Position numbers and translations under genes: made by a program. Source: Seonamhaeicola maritimus (GTDB lineage Bacteria; Bacteroidota; Bacteroidia; Flavobacteriales; Flavobacteriaceae). From it: a DNA stretch of 64,000 bases. The stretch is from positions 824,957 to 888,956 of the forward strand of contig NZ_VRKQ01000008.1 of NCBI RefSeq assembly GCF_008056315.1, given 5' to 3'. Positions 26,469 through 35,500 of the stretch are shown piece after piece. The first letter of the stretch is position 1. Every line of letters starts with the position of its first letter. The notes beneath the pieces were generated by a model. That model was not told the DNA's origin. It ran no database searches and was given only the letters and a program-made list of their open reading frames with translations.

Positions 26469-27290
26469 ATGATGCGAATTTCAGAAACCGTTAAACATTT
26501 ATTAATCATTAATGTGATTATGTTTATAGGTACGATTGCGATAGGAGAAGGAGTTTTGTTTTACGATTGGTTCGCAATGCATTTTCCACAACATGAAGCA
26601 TTTCAACCTTGGCAAATTGTTACACACATGTTTATGCATGGTGGTTGGTCTCATTTGTTTTTCAATATGTTCGCACTTTGGATGTTTGGAACACCTGTAG
26701 AACAAGTATTAGGTTCTAAACGGTTTTTATTTATTTATTTCTCTGCAGGCCTGGGGGCTGTTGCAATGCAAGTAGGTTATTATTATATTGACTTTTATTC
26801 AGCTTACCAACAAATAGCAGATTTGAACATGAGTTCTGAGCTTTTTAGTAAGGTTATTTCTATTGATGCTAGCGAAGGTTCATATATTAAAGGTGAAATT
26901 TTAGCGGATCGGATGATGCCAATTTTGAATGAATATAACTTCAATCCAGACCTAATTACTGATGGCGTTTTTAAATCGTTGTTTGATATGAATGTTATAG
27001 CTAGAAATTCTATGGTTGGGGCTTCTGGGTGTTTAATGGGTATAATGGCAGCTTTTGGTATGATGAACCCTAATGCTGAATTGATGTTGATATTTCTACC
27101 AATTCCTATAAAAGCGAAATATTTTATTCCTGGAATCATTCTGATTGATTTAATATCAGGTATAAGCGGGCAGTCCATTTTTGGATATGGTAATATTGCG
27201 CATTTTGCCCATGTTGGAGGAGCACTAACAGGATTTCTAATCATGTGGTATTGGAAGAAAAAGCAGTTTAATAGAAACCGTTGGTATTAA
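26469..27290 (+). CDS. Rhomboid intramembrane serine protease, copy 1
   Basis: A 273-residue polytopic protease that cuts substrates inside the membrane. The catalytic serine is in GASG (Ser186) and the histidine in IAHFAHVGGALTG. The N-terminal HGGWSHLFFNMFALWMFG block is the rhomboid HxxxN region. Between the third span and the serine there is a hydrophilic insert of about 70 residues (roughly 105-180) that GlpG lacks. It starts three bases after mutL and is followed without a gap by a second rhomboid gene. Confidence 0.92.
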   Translation: MMRISETVKHLLIINVIMFIGTIAIGEGVLFYDWFAMHFPQHEAFQPWQIVTHMFMHGGWSHLFFNMFALWMFGTPVEQVLGSKRFLFIYFSAGLGAVAMQVGYYYIDFYSAYQQIADLNMSSELFSKVISIDASEGSYIKGEILADRMMPILNEYNFNPDLITDGVFKSLFDMNVIARNSMVGASGCLMGIMAAFGMMNPNAELMLIFLPIPIKAKYFIPGIILIDLISGISGQSIFGYGNIAHFAHVGGALTGFLIMWYWKKKQFNRNRWY

Positions 27291-28139
27291 ATGACGACAC
27301 TTACTCAAGATATAAAGGATAAATTAAAACGGCTTAATGTTTTAGAAAAAATAATTGCCATTAATGTTGTGGTTTTTATCATTGAAAGACTTTTTAGTTT
27401 AAGTTTAGAATGGTTTAAATTACCTAGTGAGTTTTCTGATTTTATTGTAAAACCATGGAGCCTTATTTCTTATGCATTTTTACATGGTGATGTGTTGCAT
27501 ATTTTATTTAATATGCTTTGGCTGTATTTTATCGGGCGTATGATTTTAAACCTGTTTTCCCCTAAAATGGCTTTGAACATTTACTTTCTTGGGGCTATTT
27601 GTGGCGGTTTATTATTCATGTTGGGTTATTGGTTATTTCCAAGCTTTCTTGGAGGTAATCCCAAATTAGTTGGAGCCTCTGCAGCAGTAAGAGCATTATT
27701 AATATTTATATGTGCTTATATGCCCAATCAAGAAGTCAGGTTTTTCACAATAAAATTAAAACTTTGGTATATAGGTGCTGCTATAGTTGTATTAGATGGC
27801 ATTGGTTTGTTTGGTGGTAATGCAGGAGGAAATCTAGCTCACCTTGGGGGAGCTATACTTGGTTATGTTTATGCTAAACAATTGGTACAAGGAAAAGATA
27901 TTGGTAAGGGTTTTGAAAAGATAATGGATGCTCTGGCTAGTATGTTTAAACCGTCTAAGAAAAGTCCACTAAAAACAGTGCATAAGAATAAAAGTAAAGT
28001 TGGTGGTTATACTAAAGCTGATTTTAGTGAGTTTAATAATCAGAAAAAAATTGATGTTATCTTAGATAAGATAAGTAAAAGTGGTTATGACAGCTTAACT
28101 GCTGAAGAAAAGGACTTTTTATTTAGAGCAGGGAAATAA
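27291..28139 (+). CDS. Rhomboid intramembrane serine protease, copy 2
   Basis: A 282-residue rhomboid with the catalytic serine in GASA (Ser130) and the histidine in NLAHLGGAILG. The HGDVLHILFNMLWLYFIG block is present. The core lacks the long insert of copy 1. A cytoplasmic tail of about 80 basic residues follows (KPSKKSPLKTVHKNKSK...KADFSEFNNQKKID). Its ATG follows the TAA of copy 1 directly, so translation is coupled. The two copies are too different to be a recent duplication. Confidence 0.92.
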   Translation: MTTLTQDIKDKLKRLNVLEKIIAINVVVFIIERLFSLSLEWFKLPSEFSDFIVKPWSLISYAFLHGDVLHILFNMLWLYFIGRMILNLFSPKMALNIYFLGAICGGLLFMLGYWLFPSFLGGNPKLVGASAAVRALLIFICAYMPNQEVRFFTIKLKLWYIGAAIVVLDGIGLFGGNAGGNLAHLGGAILGYVYAKQLVQGKDIGKGFEKIMDALASMFKPSKKSPLKTVHKNKSKVGGYTKADFSEFNNQKKIDVILDKISKSGYDSLTAEEKDFLFRAGK

Positions 28140-28167
28140 TCTTTAAAAATCAATATTAACATACCAC

Positions 28168-29187
28168 ATGAAGAAGTTAAGTTTTATAAATAAAATTATC
28201 TACTTCGTTAATATTGTGGTGGCACTAGTACTACTTTTTTCATTTGTTCTACCTTTTTTACCTCCAAAAACATTTGCAGTTTTGTCTGTTCTTAATTTGG
28301 GCGTTTCTTTTTTAATTATAATTAATATTTTATTTGCTATTTACTGGCTCCTCAGGTTTAAAAAACAGTTCATTTTATCTGCTTTTATACTATTTATAGG
28401 TTACATGTCCTTTGGTTCATTGTATAAGTTTTCGTCACCAAAGGCAATTGAGAGTGAAGGAAATATAAAGGTGATGAACTATAACGTGAGGTTGTTTAAT
28501 TTATATGAATGGATTAAGGAAGACTCAATTGAAACTAAAATGGTTGATTTTATAAAGAGTGAGTCACCAGATATAGTGAGTTTTCAAGAATACCATCCCC
28601 ATAAAAATATCAACTTATCTTTTTTTAAGTATAAGTTTGAAAAACTATCAGGAAAAAAAACAAAATACGGACAAGCAATATTTTCACAGTTTCCTATAGT
28701 TAATTCGGGGTCCATCGAGTTTCCCGATACGGGTAACAACGCTATTTTTGCAGATGTAGTAAAAGGAGGTGATACCATAAGATTTTATAATATTCATCTG
28801 GAGTCTTTACGAATCAATGCAGATGTAGATAATCTTAAAAATGAAGACTCCGAAAGGTTGCTAAAAAGAGTAGGTTCTACATTTAAGATGCAGCAGTTTC
28901 AAACGGAATTATTTTTAATGCATAAGAAACAGTGCAAATACAAAATGGTGGTTTGTGGTGATTTTAACAACACGGCTTTTTCTTATGTGTATAGAAAGAT
29001 TAAAGGTGATTTTCAGGATGCTTTTAAAGAGGCAGGAAGTGGATTTGGACGTACACATGACTTTAAAATATTTCCGGTAAGAATTGATTTTATTTTTGCA
29101 GATGAAGCTTTTAATGTAAATGGTTTTACATCTTTTAGTGAACATTATTCAGATCACTATCCTATAATGGCTACATTATCTTTATAG
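28168..29187 (+). CDS. Endonuclease/exonuclease/phosphatase-family membrane protein
   Basis: A 339-residue protein with three N-terminal membrane spans (about residues 10-85) and a C-terminal EEP-fold domain. Catalytic-type motifs are visible: MNYNVRLFN, VSFQEYH, FYNIHLESL, VVCGDFNNT and the terminal SEHYSDHYPI. The fold covers DNases, phosphodiesterases and sphingomyelinases. The membrane anchor and this flavobacterial gene order suggest an envelope phosphodiesterase, but the substrate is unknown. It is last in the mutL-rhomboid unit. Confidence 0.88.
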   Translation: MKKLSFINKIIYFVNIVVALVLLFSFVLPFLPPKTFAVLSVLNLGVSFLIIINILFAIYWLLRFKKQFILSAFILFIGYMSFGSLYKFSSPKAIESEGNIKVMNYNVRLFNLYEWIKEDSIETKMVDFIKSESPDIVSFQEYHPHKNINLSFFKYKFEKLSGKKTKYGQAIFSQFPIVNSGSIEFPDTGNNAIFADVVKGGDTIRFYNIHLESLRINADVDNLKNEDSERLLKRVGSTFKMQQFQTELFLMHKKQCKYKMVVCGDFNNTAFSYVYRKIKGDFQDAFKEAGSGFGRTHDFKIFPVRIDFIFADEAFNVNGFTSFSEHYSDHYPIMATLSL

Positions 29188-29188
29188 A

Positions 29189-29234
29189 AGTAATTTCTTC
29201 CTTTTAAGCTGTTTAAAGGTTGGGAAGAGTTACT
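29189..29234. terminator. Long hairpin between convergent genes
   Basis: AGTAA...TCTTCC pairs with GGGAAGAGTTACT, and an inner CCTTTTAA/TTTAAAGG stem closes a 4-base loop. It fills the 45-base convergent intergenic space and touches both stop codons. There is no T-run, so termination strength is uncertain. Confidence 0.5.
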
Positions 29235-29541
29235 ACATAAATGAGCAATCAACTGCATCAGAAATAATATGTATTACTAATCCAAAGGCAACCAATCTTG
29301 ACTTTTTCGGAATTAAAAGAAACAAGTAAAAGGTTATGGCGAAATAGGAGTGAAGCGGATGAAAACCTATGCTGCATCTATTGGGGTCGAAGATTGGGTT
29401 CGCTAATAAGTGGTCTAAATCAATTAGCATACCCAAAATCATAGTGAAATAAGCTAACTGCCATTTAGGTTTGTACCATATTAAAGCTACAATTAATGGA
29501 ATTAGAAAATGGCACCCATAATGCGCAAAGGGTTGTAACAT
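29233..29541 (-). CDS. DUF6122-family membrane protein
   Basis: A 102-residue protein with about three membrane spans. Conserved polar residues include HYGCHFLIPL, DLDHLLANPIFDPNRCSIGFHPLH and the C-terminal HIISDAVDC. The cluster of Asp and His residues resembles membrane-bound metal-dependent hydrolases of the YdjM/LexA-regulated type, only much shorter. It overlaps the WbqC stop codon by one base (TAATG), so it is translated with it. Confidence 0.82.
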   Translation of the reverse strand: MLQPFAHYGCHFLIPLIVALIWYKPKWQLAYFTMILGMLIDLDHLLANPIFDPNRCSIGFHPLHSYFAITFYLFLLIPKKSRLVAFGLVIHIISDAVDCSFM

Positions 29542-30164
29542 TATTGAGTAATTAAAGATTGAGATACTAAGTAATTAGTTGCGTTTGGACCTTCATTAAA
29601 TAATAAATCTAAGATGCTTAAGTTGCTAATAAAACCATGTTTGTTACTAAAAACTTGTGTGTAAGTTTCAAATGGTAGAGGTTGTTCCTTTTTTGCCGTT
29701 ACTAAGTGTCTGAAATCTACTTTATCTTCAATAGTTTTTTCATAGGAAACAGATTTAGATACGTTTAAATCTAGTTGTAGACAATCACAAATGATTTCAA
29801 AACATTTTAAATTAAAATCTAAAATATAATCAGTTTTTTGTTGGAATAGAGGTTGTAATTCATCTTCGTAAAATTCAAAAAAAGGAGAAGTTCTATACGA
29901 TGATAGTAATGATTTCCAATGATTGTCTTGCCACCTTTCTTCATTAAAAATCTTTACATCCCTGTATTTTTGCCGGTGCTTTTGAGAATATACAACGGGG
30001 ATGTTTAAGGTTTGTTTTCCGTTAGAACCATAAATATAAGCGCGGTTTCTATACGTCTGTTTTACGAAATTATCATCAACCTCAAACATAACTTCCTTAG
30101 CTTGAATTATTGCCACAAAATGAGCAATATTAGGAAAGTATGTTGGGTGAATGATGATGTTCAT
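29541..30164 (-). CDS. WbqC-family protein
   Basis: A 207-residue cytoplasmic protein of the WbqC family. It starts NIIIHPTYFPNIAHFVAI, carries the typical QTYRNRAYIYGSNGKQTLNIPV segment and includes WKSLLSSYRTSPFFEFYED. Family members are linked to amino-sugar or O-antigen modification, but the activity of the short flavobacterial type is not established. It lies 35 bases after lepB and is coupled to the DUF6122 gene. That position in the par-dapB-lepB run looks conserved rather than functional. Confidence 0.88.
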   Translation of the reverse strand: MNIIIHPTYFPNIAHFVAIIQAKEVMFEVDDNFVKQTYRNRAYIYGSNGKQTLNIPVVYSQKHRQKYRDVKIFNEERWQDNHWKSLLSSYRTSPFFEFYEDELQPLFQQKTDYILDFNLKCFEIICDCLQLDLNVSKSVSYEKTIEDKVDFRHLVTAKKEQPLPFETYTQVFSNKHGFISNLSILDLLFNEGPNATNYLVSQSLITQ

Positions 30165-30199
30165 TGCATATTGTCATTCCTGAGAAATCAGGAATATAT

Positions 30200-31786
30200 T
30201 TAACTATTCGCTTTTCTTCGCTTGCGCCATTTGTTAAAACCAATCCATCCAAAAAGTAAAACTATAAATGGAATAAAAAATGAAGTGGCTTTACCGCTAC
30301 CACCAACGGTAGTAAAGAAGCGTTCCCAACGTGGGTTTTTCAGTCCGTCCCAACTCATCCAAATGAAAACAGGTTTACCCACAACATGATCAAAAGGAAC
30401 AAAACCCCATGCGCGTGCATCAATTGAGTTGTGACGGTTATCACCCATCATCCAATAGTAATTTTGTTTAAAAGTATAAGTGTCTGTTACTTCGCCATTA
30501 ATTAAAATCTGGTTGCCCTTTACTTGTAAATCATTGCGTTCGTATTCAGAAATAACACGTTTGTATAATGGCAATACTTCCAAATTAATATCGATAGTTT
30601 TTCCTTTTTCAGGAATATAAAGTGGTCCAAAAAAGTCTACATTCCAGTTGTAAATTGGGTCATGCGGAAAAATGTTTGGGTTTCTTTCCCCTTCAACCTC
30701 TTTGTTAGGAGAAATACCTTTTACATTAGGATGATTTTTAAATTTAGCTAAGGCCTCATCTGATACAGCCGAAAACCTATAATTAGTGTATTGAGCATTA
30801 GTTGGGTAAACAATATCAGTAATATCATAACGACTTTTAAGATACTGTGGATTAAACTGATTTGTTTTTGGCTGTACATTGTAACTAAACTGTAAATGCG
30901 CTCTGTCTGGTAATTCATTTTGCTTACCGTTAATGTACACATAACCATCTCTTACTTCCAAAGAATCACCAGGAATACCAACACAGCGTTTTACTAAGTT
31001 TGTTTTTTTGTCTATAGGCTTGTAATAGTTTCTGTCTGGATGAAAATCATTCATATCCAGCAAAGTATCAGCTGGTTGATTGAAAACTACAATATCGTTC
31101 CTTTCAATTTTTTCAAACCCAGGAATTCTTAAATAAGGTAATTGTAGTTTGTTAATCCACGAGGTTTTACGTTTTGTAAAATCATCATCAAACAAATAAG
31201 ATTTCTTTTTAAGACCCGGAATGGTATCATGCACCATTGGGGCTGCAACAGTGGTCATTGGTATTCTAGCACCATAATGAAATTTACTAACAAACAAAAA
31301 GTCACCAACTAATAATGATTTTTCCAAAGAAGACGATGGAATGGTAAATGGTTGCATAAAATATGTGTGTACTATAGTAGCCGCAACAATAGCGAATAGT
31401 ATAGAACTAGTCCATTCACCAGATGATGATTTTGGGTTTAAATCTCTATTCTCAACATATTTTACATCAGCAACATAATTTAGGTAGTAATTGTAAAAAC
31501 CTAAGGAAGCTACTGCTAAAAAAGTATCTGTCTTTTGGTTTTTACCAAAACTTCGTGCCGTTTCTACCCAAACTATAGCAAGCATTATAATGTTTACAAT
31601 AGGCAAAAACAATAAAATAATCCACCACCATGAACGGTTGATTATTTTCATTAATACAACTCCGTTATAAATAGGTACAAAAGCTTCCCATGTTTGTCTT
31701 CCTGCTTTAAGGTATAATTTCCAAGTGCCTAACCCGTGAATAACTTGAATAATTAAAATGAATATAAACCATTGCATTAATGTCAT
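30200..31786 (-). CDS. lepB: Signal peptidase I
   Basis: A 528-residue membrane peptidase that removes Sec and Tat signal peptides. It is larger than E. coli LepB. N-terminal spans and a hydrophobic segment are added before the S26 domain. The catalytic-serine box is PSSSLEKSLLVGDFLFV, with leucine where the usual methionine stands. The lysine box is LVKRCVGIPGDSLEVRDG and box E is MMGDNRHNSIDARAWGFVP. A long insert separates the lysine box from box E, and a final span follows the protease domain. This size is normal for flavobacteria. Lies in dapB-lepB-wbqC order. Confidence 0.95.
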   Translation of the reverse strand: MTLMQWFIFILIIQVIHGLGTWKLYLKAGRQTWEAFVPIYNGVVLMKIINRSWWWIILLFLPIVNIIMLAIVWVETARSFGKNQKTDTFLAVASLGFYNYYLNYVADVKYVENRDLNPKSSSGEWTSSILFAIVAATIVHTYFMQPFTIPSSSLEKSLLVGDFLFVSKFHYGARIPMTTVAAPMVHDTIPGLKKKSYLFDDDFTKRKTSWINKLQLPYLRIPGFEKIERNDIVVFNQPADTLLDMNDFHPDRNYYKPIDKKTNLVKRCVGIPGDSLEVRDGYVYINGKQNELPDRAHLQFSYNVQPKTNQFNPQYLKSRYDITDIVYPTNAQYTNYRFSAVSDEALAKFKNHPNVKGISPNKEVEGERNPNIFPHDPIYNWNVDFFGPLYIPEKGKTIDINLEVLPLYKRVISEYERNDLQVKGNQILINGEVTDTYTFKQNYYWMMGDNRHNSIDARAWGFVPFDHVVGKPVFIWMSWDGLKNPRWERFFTTVGGSGKATSFFIPFIVLLFGWIGFNKWRKRRKANS

Positions 31787-31853
31787 AATCGTAAATTTTA
31801 AATCGTTTTGTTTGTTGCTAACATATTGTTAATGTTACAAATTGTAGTTAGTA

Positions 31854-32561
31854 TTAACCAATATTTAACACGTCATTCATTGAAAAAACTCCTGCTTTTC
31901 CAACTAACCATTCTGCAGCTACTACAGCACCAAGAGCAAAACCTTGTCTGTTGTGAGCAACATGTTCTATATTAATAGAGTCAACTTCACTTTCATAATT
32001 TACCGTATGTGTTCCAGGTACATCTTCAATACGTTTTGCTACTATAGGAATCCTAGTGCTTTTATCAGATTCATCAAGTTTCCAGTCGTCATAGTTATTA
32101 TTATTGTCTATAACACCTTCTGCCAATGTAATTGCAGTTCCACTTGGTGCATCTAGCTTTTTTGTATGATGTATTTCTTCCATAGTAACATTATATTGGT
32201 TAAGGTTACTCATCATTTTGGCTAGGGTTTTGTTAAGTTCAAAAAAGATATTGACCCCTAAACTAAAGTTTGACGCATATATAAATCCACCATTCTTTTC
32301 TTTACATAGAGCTACAGCTTTGTCGTAATTATCTAACCAACCGGTAGTTCCAGAAACTACTGGAACATTGTTGTTTAAACAATTTGTGATATTTCCAAAT
32401 GCAGCAGATGGTAAACTGAAATCAATAGCAACATCGGCTAAAGTTATATCATAATCATTATCGTCTTTATCAATTTTTAAAACAACATCATGCCCACGGC
32501 TAATTGCTATTTTCTCTATGGTCTGTCCCATGCGTCCGTATCCTAATAAAGCAATTTTCAT
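31854..32561 (-). CDS. dapB: 4-hydroxy-tetrahydrodipicolinate reductase
   Basis: Reduces hydroxytetrahydrodipicolinate with NAD(P)H in the lysine/diaminopimelate pathway, which supplies the cell wall. The 235 residues show the N-terminal nucleotide site ALLGYGRMGQTI, the VVSGTTGW loop and the catalytic EEIHHTKKLDAPSGTA motif with its histidine pair and lysine. It lies between the DUF5683 gene and lepB on the same strand. Confidence 0.96.
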   Translation of the reverse strand: MKIALLGYGRMGQTIEKIAISRGHDVVLKIDKDDNDYDITLADVAIDFSLPSAAFGNITNCLNNNVPVVSGTTGWLDNYDKAVALCKEKNGGFIYASNFSLGVNIFFELNKTLAKMMSNLNQYNVTMEEIHHTKKLDAPSGTAITLAEGVIDNNNNYDDWKLDESDKSTRIPIVAKRIEDVPGTHTVNYESEVDSINIEHVAHNRQGFALGAVVAAEWLVGKAGVFSMNDVLNIG

Positions 32562-32598
32562 TTTATAAATTTATTTTTTGTTAAATGCCAATTATGGC

Positions 32599-33216
32599 CT
32601 AAAATTTAAAATTTAGGGTTAAACCTACGTTGCTCTTTGCGTTAAATTCGTTAAACTTATAATGTGGTGCAAAAGATAAATTCTCATCTACATTGTACTG
32701 AAGTAAATGTGCATCAACATTAGCATCAATAATATTTAGAGCATATATTCCCAAAGTAACCAAAAGAGATACTTCTTTATTTCTTCTGTAAAATTTTTGC
32801 CCGCGTTCCAATCCTTCTGTGGTTACTCTTGGAGAAGGTAATTGGTTTCCGTTTCCGTCTAAATAAAACTCATCATCTGTGAAACCTGCCAGCCTTCTTT
32901 TATAGGCGTCTCTGTATCTATTGTATTCTTTGTTATTGGTAGTATAGAAATAAACACCCGTTCCTAGGGCAGCATAAACAAGTGGGATTTTCCAATATCT
33001 TTTGTTATAGGCTTGTCCCAAACCTGGCAAAACTGCTGAATAAAATGCTGCTTTTGCGGGTGATAAGGGGTCTATAGGTTCTCTCTCTATAATGGAATCA
33101 ACAACAATTTCTTTTGAAATTCTTTTTCTCTTAGTTTTTTTCTCTTTCTCCTGAGCAACTAACGAAAAACAAAATATAAAGGCAAGTACACTTATTATTA
33201 CAGATTTATTTAGCAC
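32599..33216 (-). CDS. DUF5683-family exported protein
   Basis: A 205-residue protein with an N-terminal signal peptide (VIISVLAFIFCFSLVAQ). A basic patch follows, then the family core SPAKAAFYSAVLPGLGQAYNKRYWKIPLVYAALG, which includes one or two membrane-associated helices. The C-terminal half is mostly helical. The function is unknown. It overlaps the end of parB by 11 bases, a conserved flavobacterial arrangement, so it is translated with the par genes. Confidence 0.88.
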   Translation of the reverse strand: MLNKSVIISVLAFIFCFSLVAQEKEKKTKRKRISKEIVVDSIIEREPIDPLSPAKAAFYSAVLPGLGQAYNKRYWKIPLVYAALGTGVYFYTTNNKEYNRYRDAYKRRLAGFTDDEFYLDGNGNQLPSPRVTTEGLERGQKFYRRNKEVSLLVTLGIYALNIIDANVDAHLLQYNVDENLSFAPHYKFNEFNAKSNVGLTLNFKF

Positions 33217-34114
33217 CCTGAATTAATTTTTTTATACGATTAAAGTCTTCTTCTGAATGAAAAGGTATCGTAATTTTTCCTTTCCCATTTTTAGAGACTT
33301 TAACGTCAATTTTGTGCCCAAAGTATTCTGAAAACACTCCAATTCCTTTTTTGATATATTTTGGAGCTTCTTCGGTGTTATCTTTTGAAGGAACTTTAAC
33401 TTCTTTTGATGTATTGTAGTTTCTAATTAAAGCTTCTGTATTTCTTACAGAAAGTTCGTTTTGTAATATTTTTTCATATATGTCTAATTGAACCGTTTGA
33501 TCTTCTACGGCTATTAAAGCACGCCCATGTCCCATAGATATAAATCCATCACGCATACCCGTTTGAATAATTGGGTCTAACTTAAGTAAACGCAGATAGT
33601 TTGTAATGGTAGAGCGTTTTTTACCAACACGCTCACTCATTTGTTCTTGAGTTAGGTTAATTTCATCAATTAAACGTTGATAAGACAAGGCAATTTCAAT
33701 GGGGTCTAAATCCTGACGTTGAATATTTTCAACTAAGGCCATTTCTAACGATTCTTGGTCGTTAGCTATTCTTATATAGGCAGGAATAGTTTCTAATCCA
33801 ACTAATTTAGAAGCTCTAAAACGGCGTTCACCAGAAACAAGTTGATATTTATTAAGGCTTAATTTCCTAACAGTTATTGGCTGAATTATACCCAATTCTT
33901 TAATAGAAGAAGCCAATTCTTGTAAAGACTCCTCGCTAAAATTGGTTCTAGGTTGAAATGGATTAACCTCAATAAAATCTAAATCCAATTCAATGATATT
34001 ACCTATAACTTTATCGGCGTTCTTGTCTTGAACCGATTGAATATCGTTTTCAGGATCTTTTAAAAGTGCCGATAAACCTCTACCTAAAGCCTGTTTTTTG
34101 GTTGCCTTAGCCAT
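33206..34114 (-). CDS. parB: Chromosome-partitioning protein ParB
   Basis: A 302-residue CTPase-type DNA clamp that loads at parS sites and works with ParA in chromosome segregation. It begins KKQALGRGLSALL. The ParB/Spo0J CTP-binding motif region is FQPRTNFSEESLQELASSI, then GERRFRAS, and a helix-turn-helix in MSERVGKKRSTITNYLRLL. The C-terminal dimer domain closes the chain. Its ATG lies three bases after the parA stop. No parS-like palindrome was seen in the window. Confidence 0.96.
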   Translation of the reverse strand: MAKATKKQALGRGLSALLKDPENDIQSVQDKNADKVIGNIIELDLDFIEVNPFQPRTNFSEESLQELASSIKELGIIQPITVRKLSLNKYQLVSGERRFRASKLVGLETIPAYIRIANDQESLEMALVENIQRQDLDPIEIALSYQRLIDEINLTQEQMSERVGKKRSTITNYLRLLKLDPIIQTGMRDGFISMGHGRALIAVEDQTVQLDIYEKILQNELSVRNTEALIRNYNTSKEVKVPSKDNTEEAPKYIKKGIGVFSEYFGHKIDVKVSKNGKGKITIPFHSEEDFNRIKKLIQGAK

Positions 34115-34117
34115 AAC

Positions 34118-34882
34118 CTAGGAGTTTTTATTGATAATTTCTTTTGCCAAACTTAAGTAATTGTTTGCACCTTTACTACTTGCGTCATAATTAATTATGC
34201 TTTCTCCATAACTAGGTGCTTCACTTAAACGTACATTTCGTTGAATTATGGTTTGGAAAACCATATTATTAAAATGTTTTTGAACCTCTTCTACTACCTG
34301 ATTGGATAAACGCAAGCGGGAATCATACATGGTAAGTAACAAACCTTCAATGTCTAGATCTTTATTATGAATCTTTTGCACACTCTTAATAGTGTTTAAA
34401 AGTTTTCCTAAACCTTCTAATGCAAAATATTCACATTGAATTGGTATAATTACGGCATCTGCTGCGGTTAATGCGTTTAGTGTTAATAGCCCCAATGATG
34501 GTGCGCAGTCAATGAGAATGTAATCATAGTCTTCTTTAACACCAGTAATAGCTTTTTTAAGCATGTACTCTCTAGACTCTTTGTCTACTAGTTCAATTTC
34601 AATAGCAACAAGATCTATATGAGCGGGAATTATATCTAGGTTTGGTGTTTCTGTTTTTACTATAGCTTCTTTGGCAGAATTAGAATGCTCTAAAAGTTGG
34701 TATGTTCCAACTTGAACAGATTCTACATCTATTCCAATTCCAGAAGTGGCATTTGCTTGAGGGTCAGCATCAATTAATAGTACTTTTTTTTCTAAAACGC
34801 CTAGTGACGCTGCTAAATTAATGGAAGTAGTTGTTTTTCCTACGCCTCCTTTTTGGTTAGCAATTGCAATGATTTTGCCCAT
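34118..34882 (-). CDS. parA: Chromosome-partitioning ATPase ParA
   Basis: A 254-residue Walker-type ATPase that drives ParB-bound origin movement. I start at the ATG giving MGKIIAIANQKGGVGKTT because the seven extra upstream residues are not family-like. The deviant Walker A is KGGVGKTT, the A' region is LLIDADPQAN and Walker B is YILIDCAPSLG. First gene of the par-DUF5683-dapB-lepB run. Confidence 0.96.
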   Translation of the reverse strand: MGKIIAIANQKGGVGKTTTSINLAASLGVLEKKVLLIDADPQANATSGIGIDVESVQVGTYQLLEHSNSAKEAIVKTETPNLDIIPAHIDLVAIEIELVDKESREYMLKKAITGVKEDYDYILIDCAPSLGLLTLNALTAADAVIIPIQCEYFALEGLGKLLNTIKSVQKIHNKDLDIEGLLLTMYDSRLRLSNQVVEEVQKHFNNMVFQTIIQRNVRLSEAPSYGESIINYDASSKGANNYLSLAKEIINKNS

Positions 34883-34943
34883 TAAATTTTTCGATTTTAA
34901 CAACGGTAAAAATACAATTATTTACGAGGAATAAAAACGGAAC

Positions 34944-34953
34944 TTGTTAACAA
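34944..34953. promoter_or_regulatory. Perfect palindrome TTGTTAACAA upstream of parA
   Basis: A 10-bp perfect palindrome about 60 bases before the parA ATG, in a 257-base spacer without a gene. It may be an operator but no binding protein can be named. The rest of the spacer shows nothing clear. Confidence 0.2.
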
Positions 34954-35139
34954 CAATTCAAAGAGTAATTATAAGTCAGAGTATGAGAAATGTATTGTTT
35001 TAAAGGCCACTTCTGCGTTGATTTTTAACATAATACTTCTACAAGATAATGTGTTTTTGAATAATTGATGAAGATTGGAATATAGCGATGTTAAAAATTA
35101 ATGCAAAGGAATTTATTGATTATAACAGAGTTAACACCG

Positions 35140-35472
35140 CTACTTTGTATCTGTACCATTCAAATTTTCTTTCCTATTCGATTCTATGTTATCTTCAAAG
35201 TTTTGCCCATCAAAAACATCTTTTGTTTGAAGAATAATTAATGGCATTTTACAAACATTGCAAAATCCTTTTTTTGAATAGGTTTTACCTTGTTCGCAAT
35301 TCATTGGGCAGATATATTCTAAATCTAGTTCAATGGCGTCATCAATTGTTTCTTCTGGAAATCCAGCTGGGGAAGAATCTCTAGCTGAATTCAACGTAGG
35401 AATAATTATCATAATTATTGTTATAATAATTATGATAACCAGAAAAAAAATCATGAGTTTCTTTTTCTTCAT
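35140..35472 (-). CDS. Membrane-anchored heavy-metal-binding-domain protein
   Basis: A 110-residue protein with a basic start, one long isoleucine-rich span (about residues 7-27) and a periplasmic part. Residues about 50-82 form a short heavy-metal-binding domain, the form also found in Cu-efflux proteins: YICPMNCEQGKTYSKKGF then CNVCKMPL, giving two CxxC/CPM-type cysteine sites. The usual CPMHP histidine is replaced by Asn-Cys. It probably binds copper or zinc; transport is not implied. The gene is isolated between parA and methylmalonyl-CoA mutase. Confidence 0.75.
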   Translation of the reverse strand: MKKKKLMIFFLVIIIIITIIMIIIPTLNSARDSSPAGFPEETIDDAIELDLEYICPMNCEQGKTYSKKGFCNVCKMPLIILQTKDVFDGQNFEDNIESNRKENLNGTDTK

Positions 35473-35500
35473 AGAACTGGTACTGATTTATCCCAATTTT

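Noticed and set aside
26804-27244. A 146-codon minus-strand frame inside the first rhomboid gene
   Set aside because: Antisense to the catalytic region; no start context and no recognisable domain.
34883-34903. A longer N-terminus for ParA
   Set aside because: The seven extra residues are not family-like; the ATG at 34882 gives the standard ParA opening.
31854-34903. parS site near parAB
   Set aside because: I looked for a TGTTTCACGTGAAACA-like palindrome here and in the rest of the window and saw none; sites may be elsewhere.
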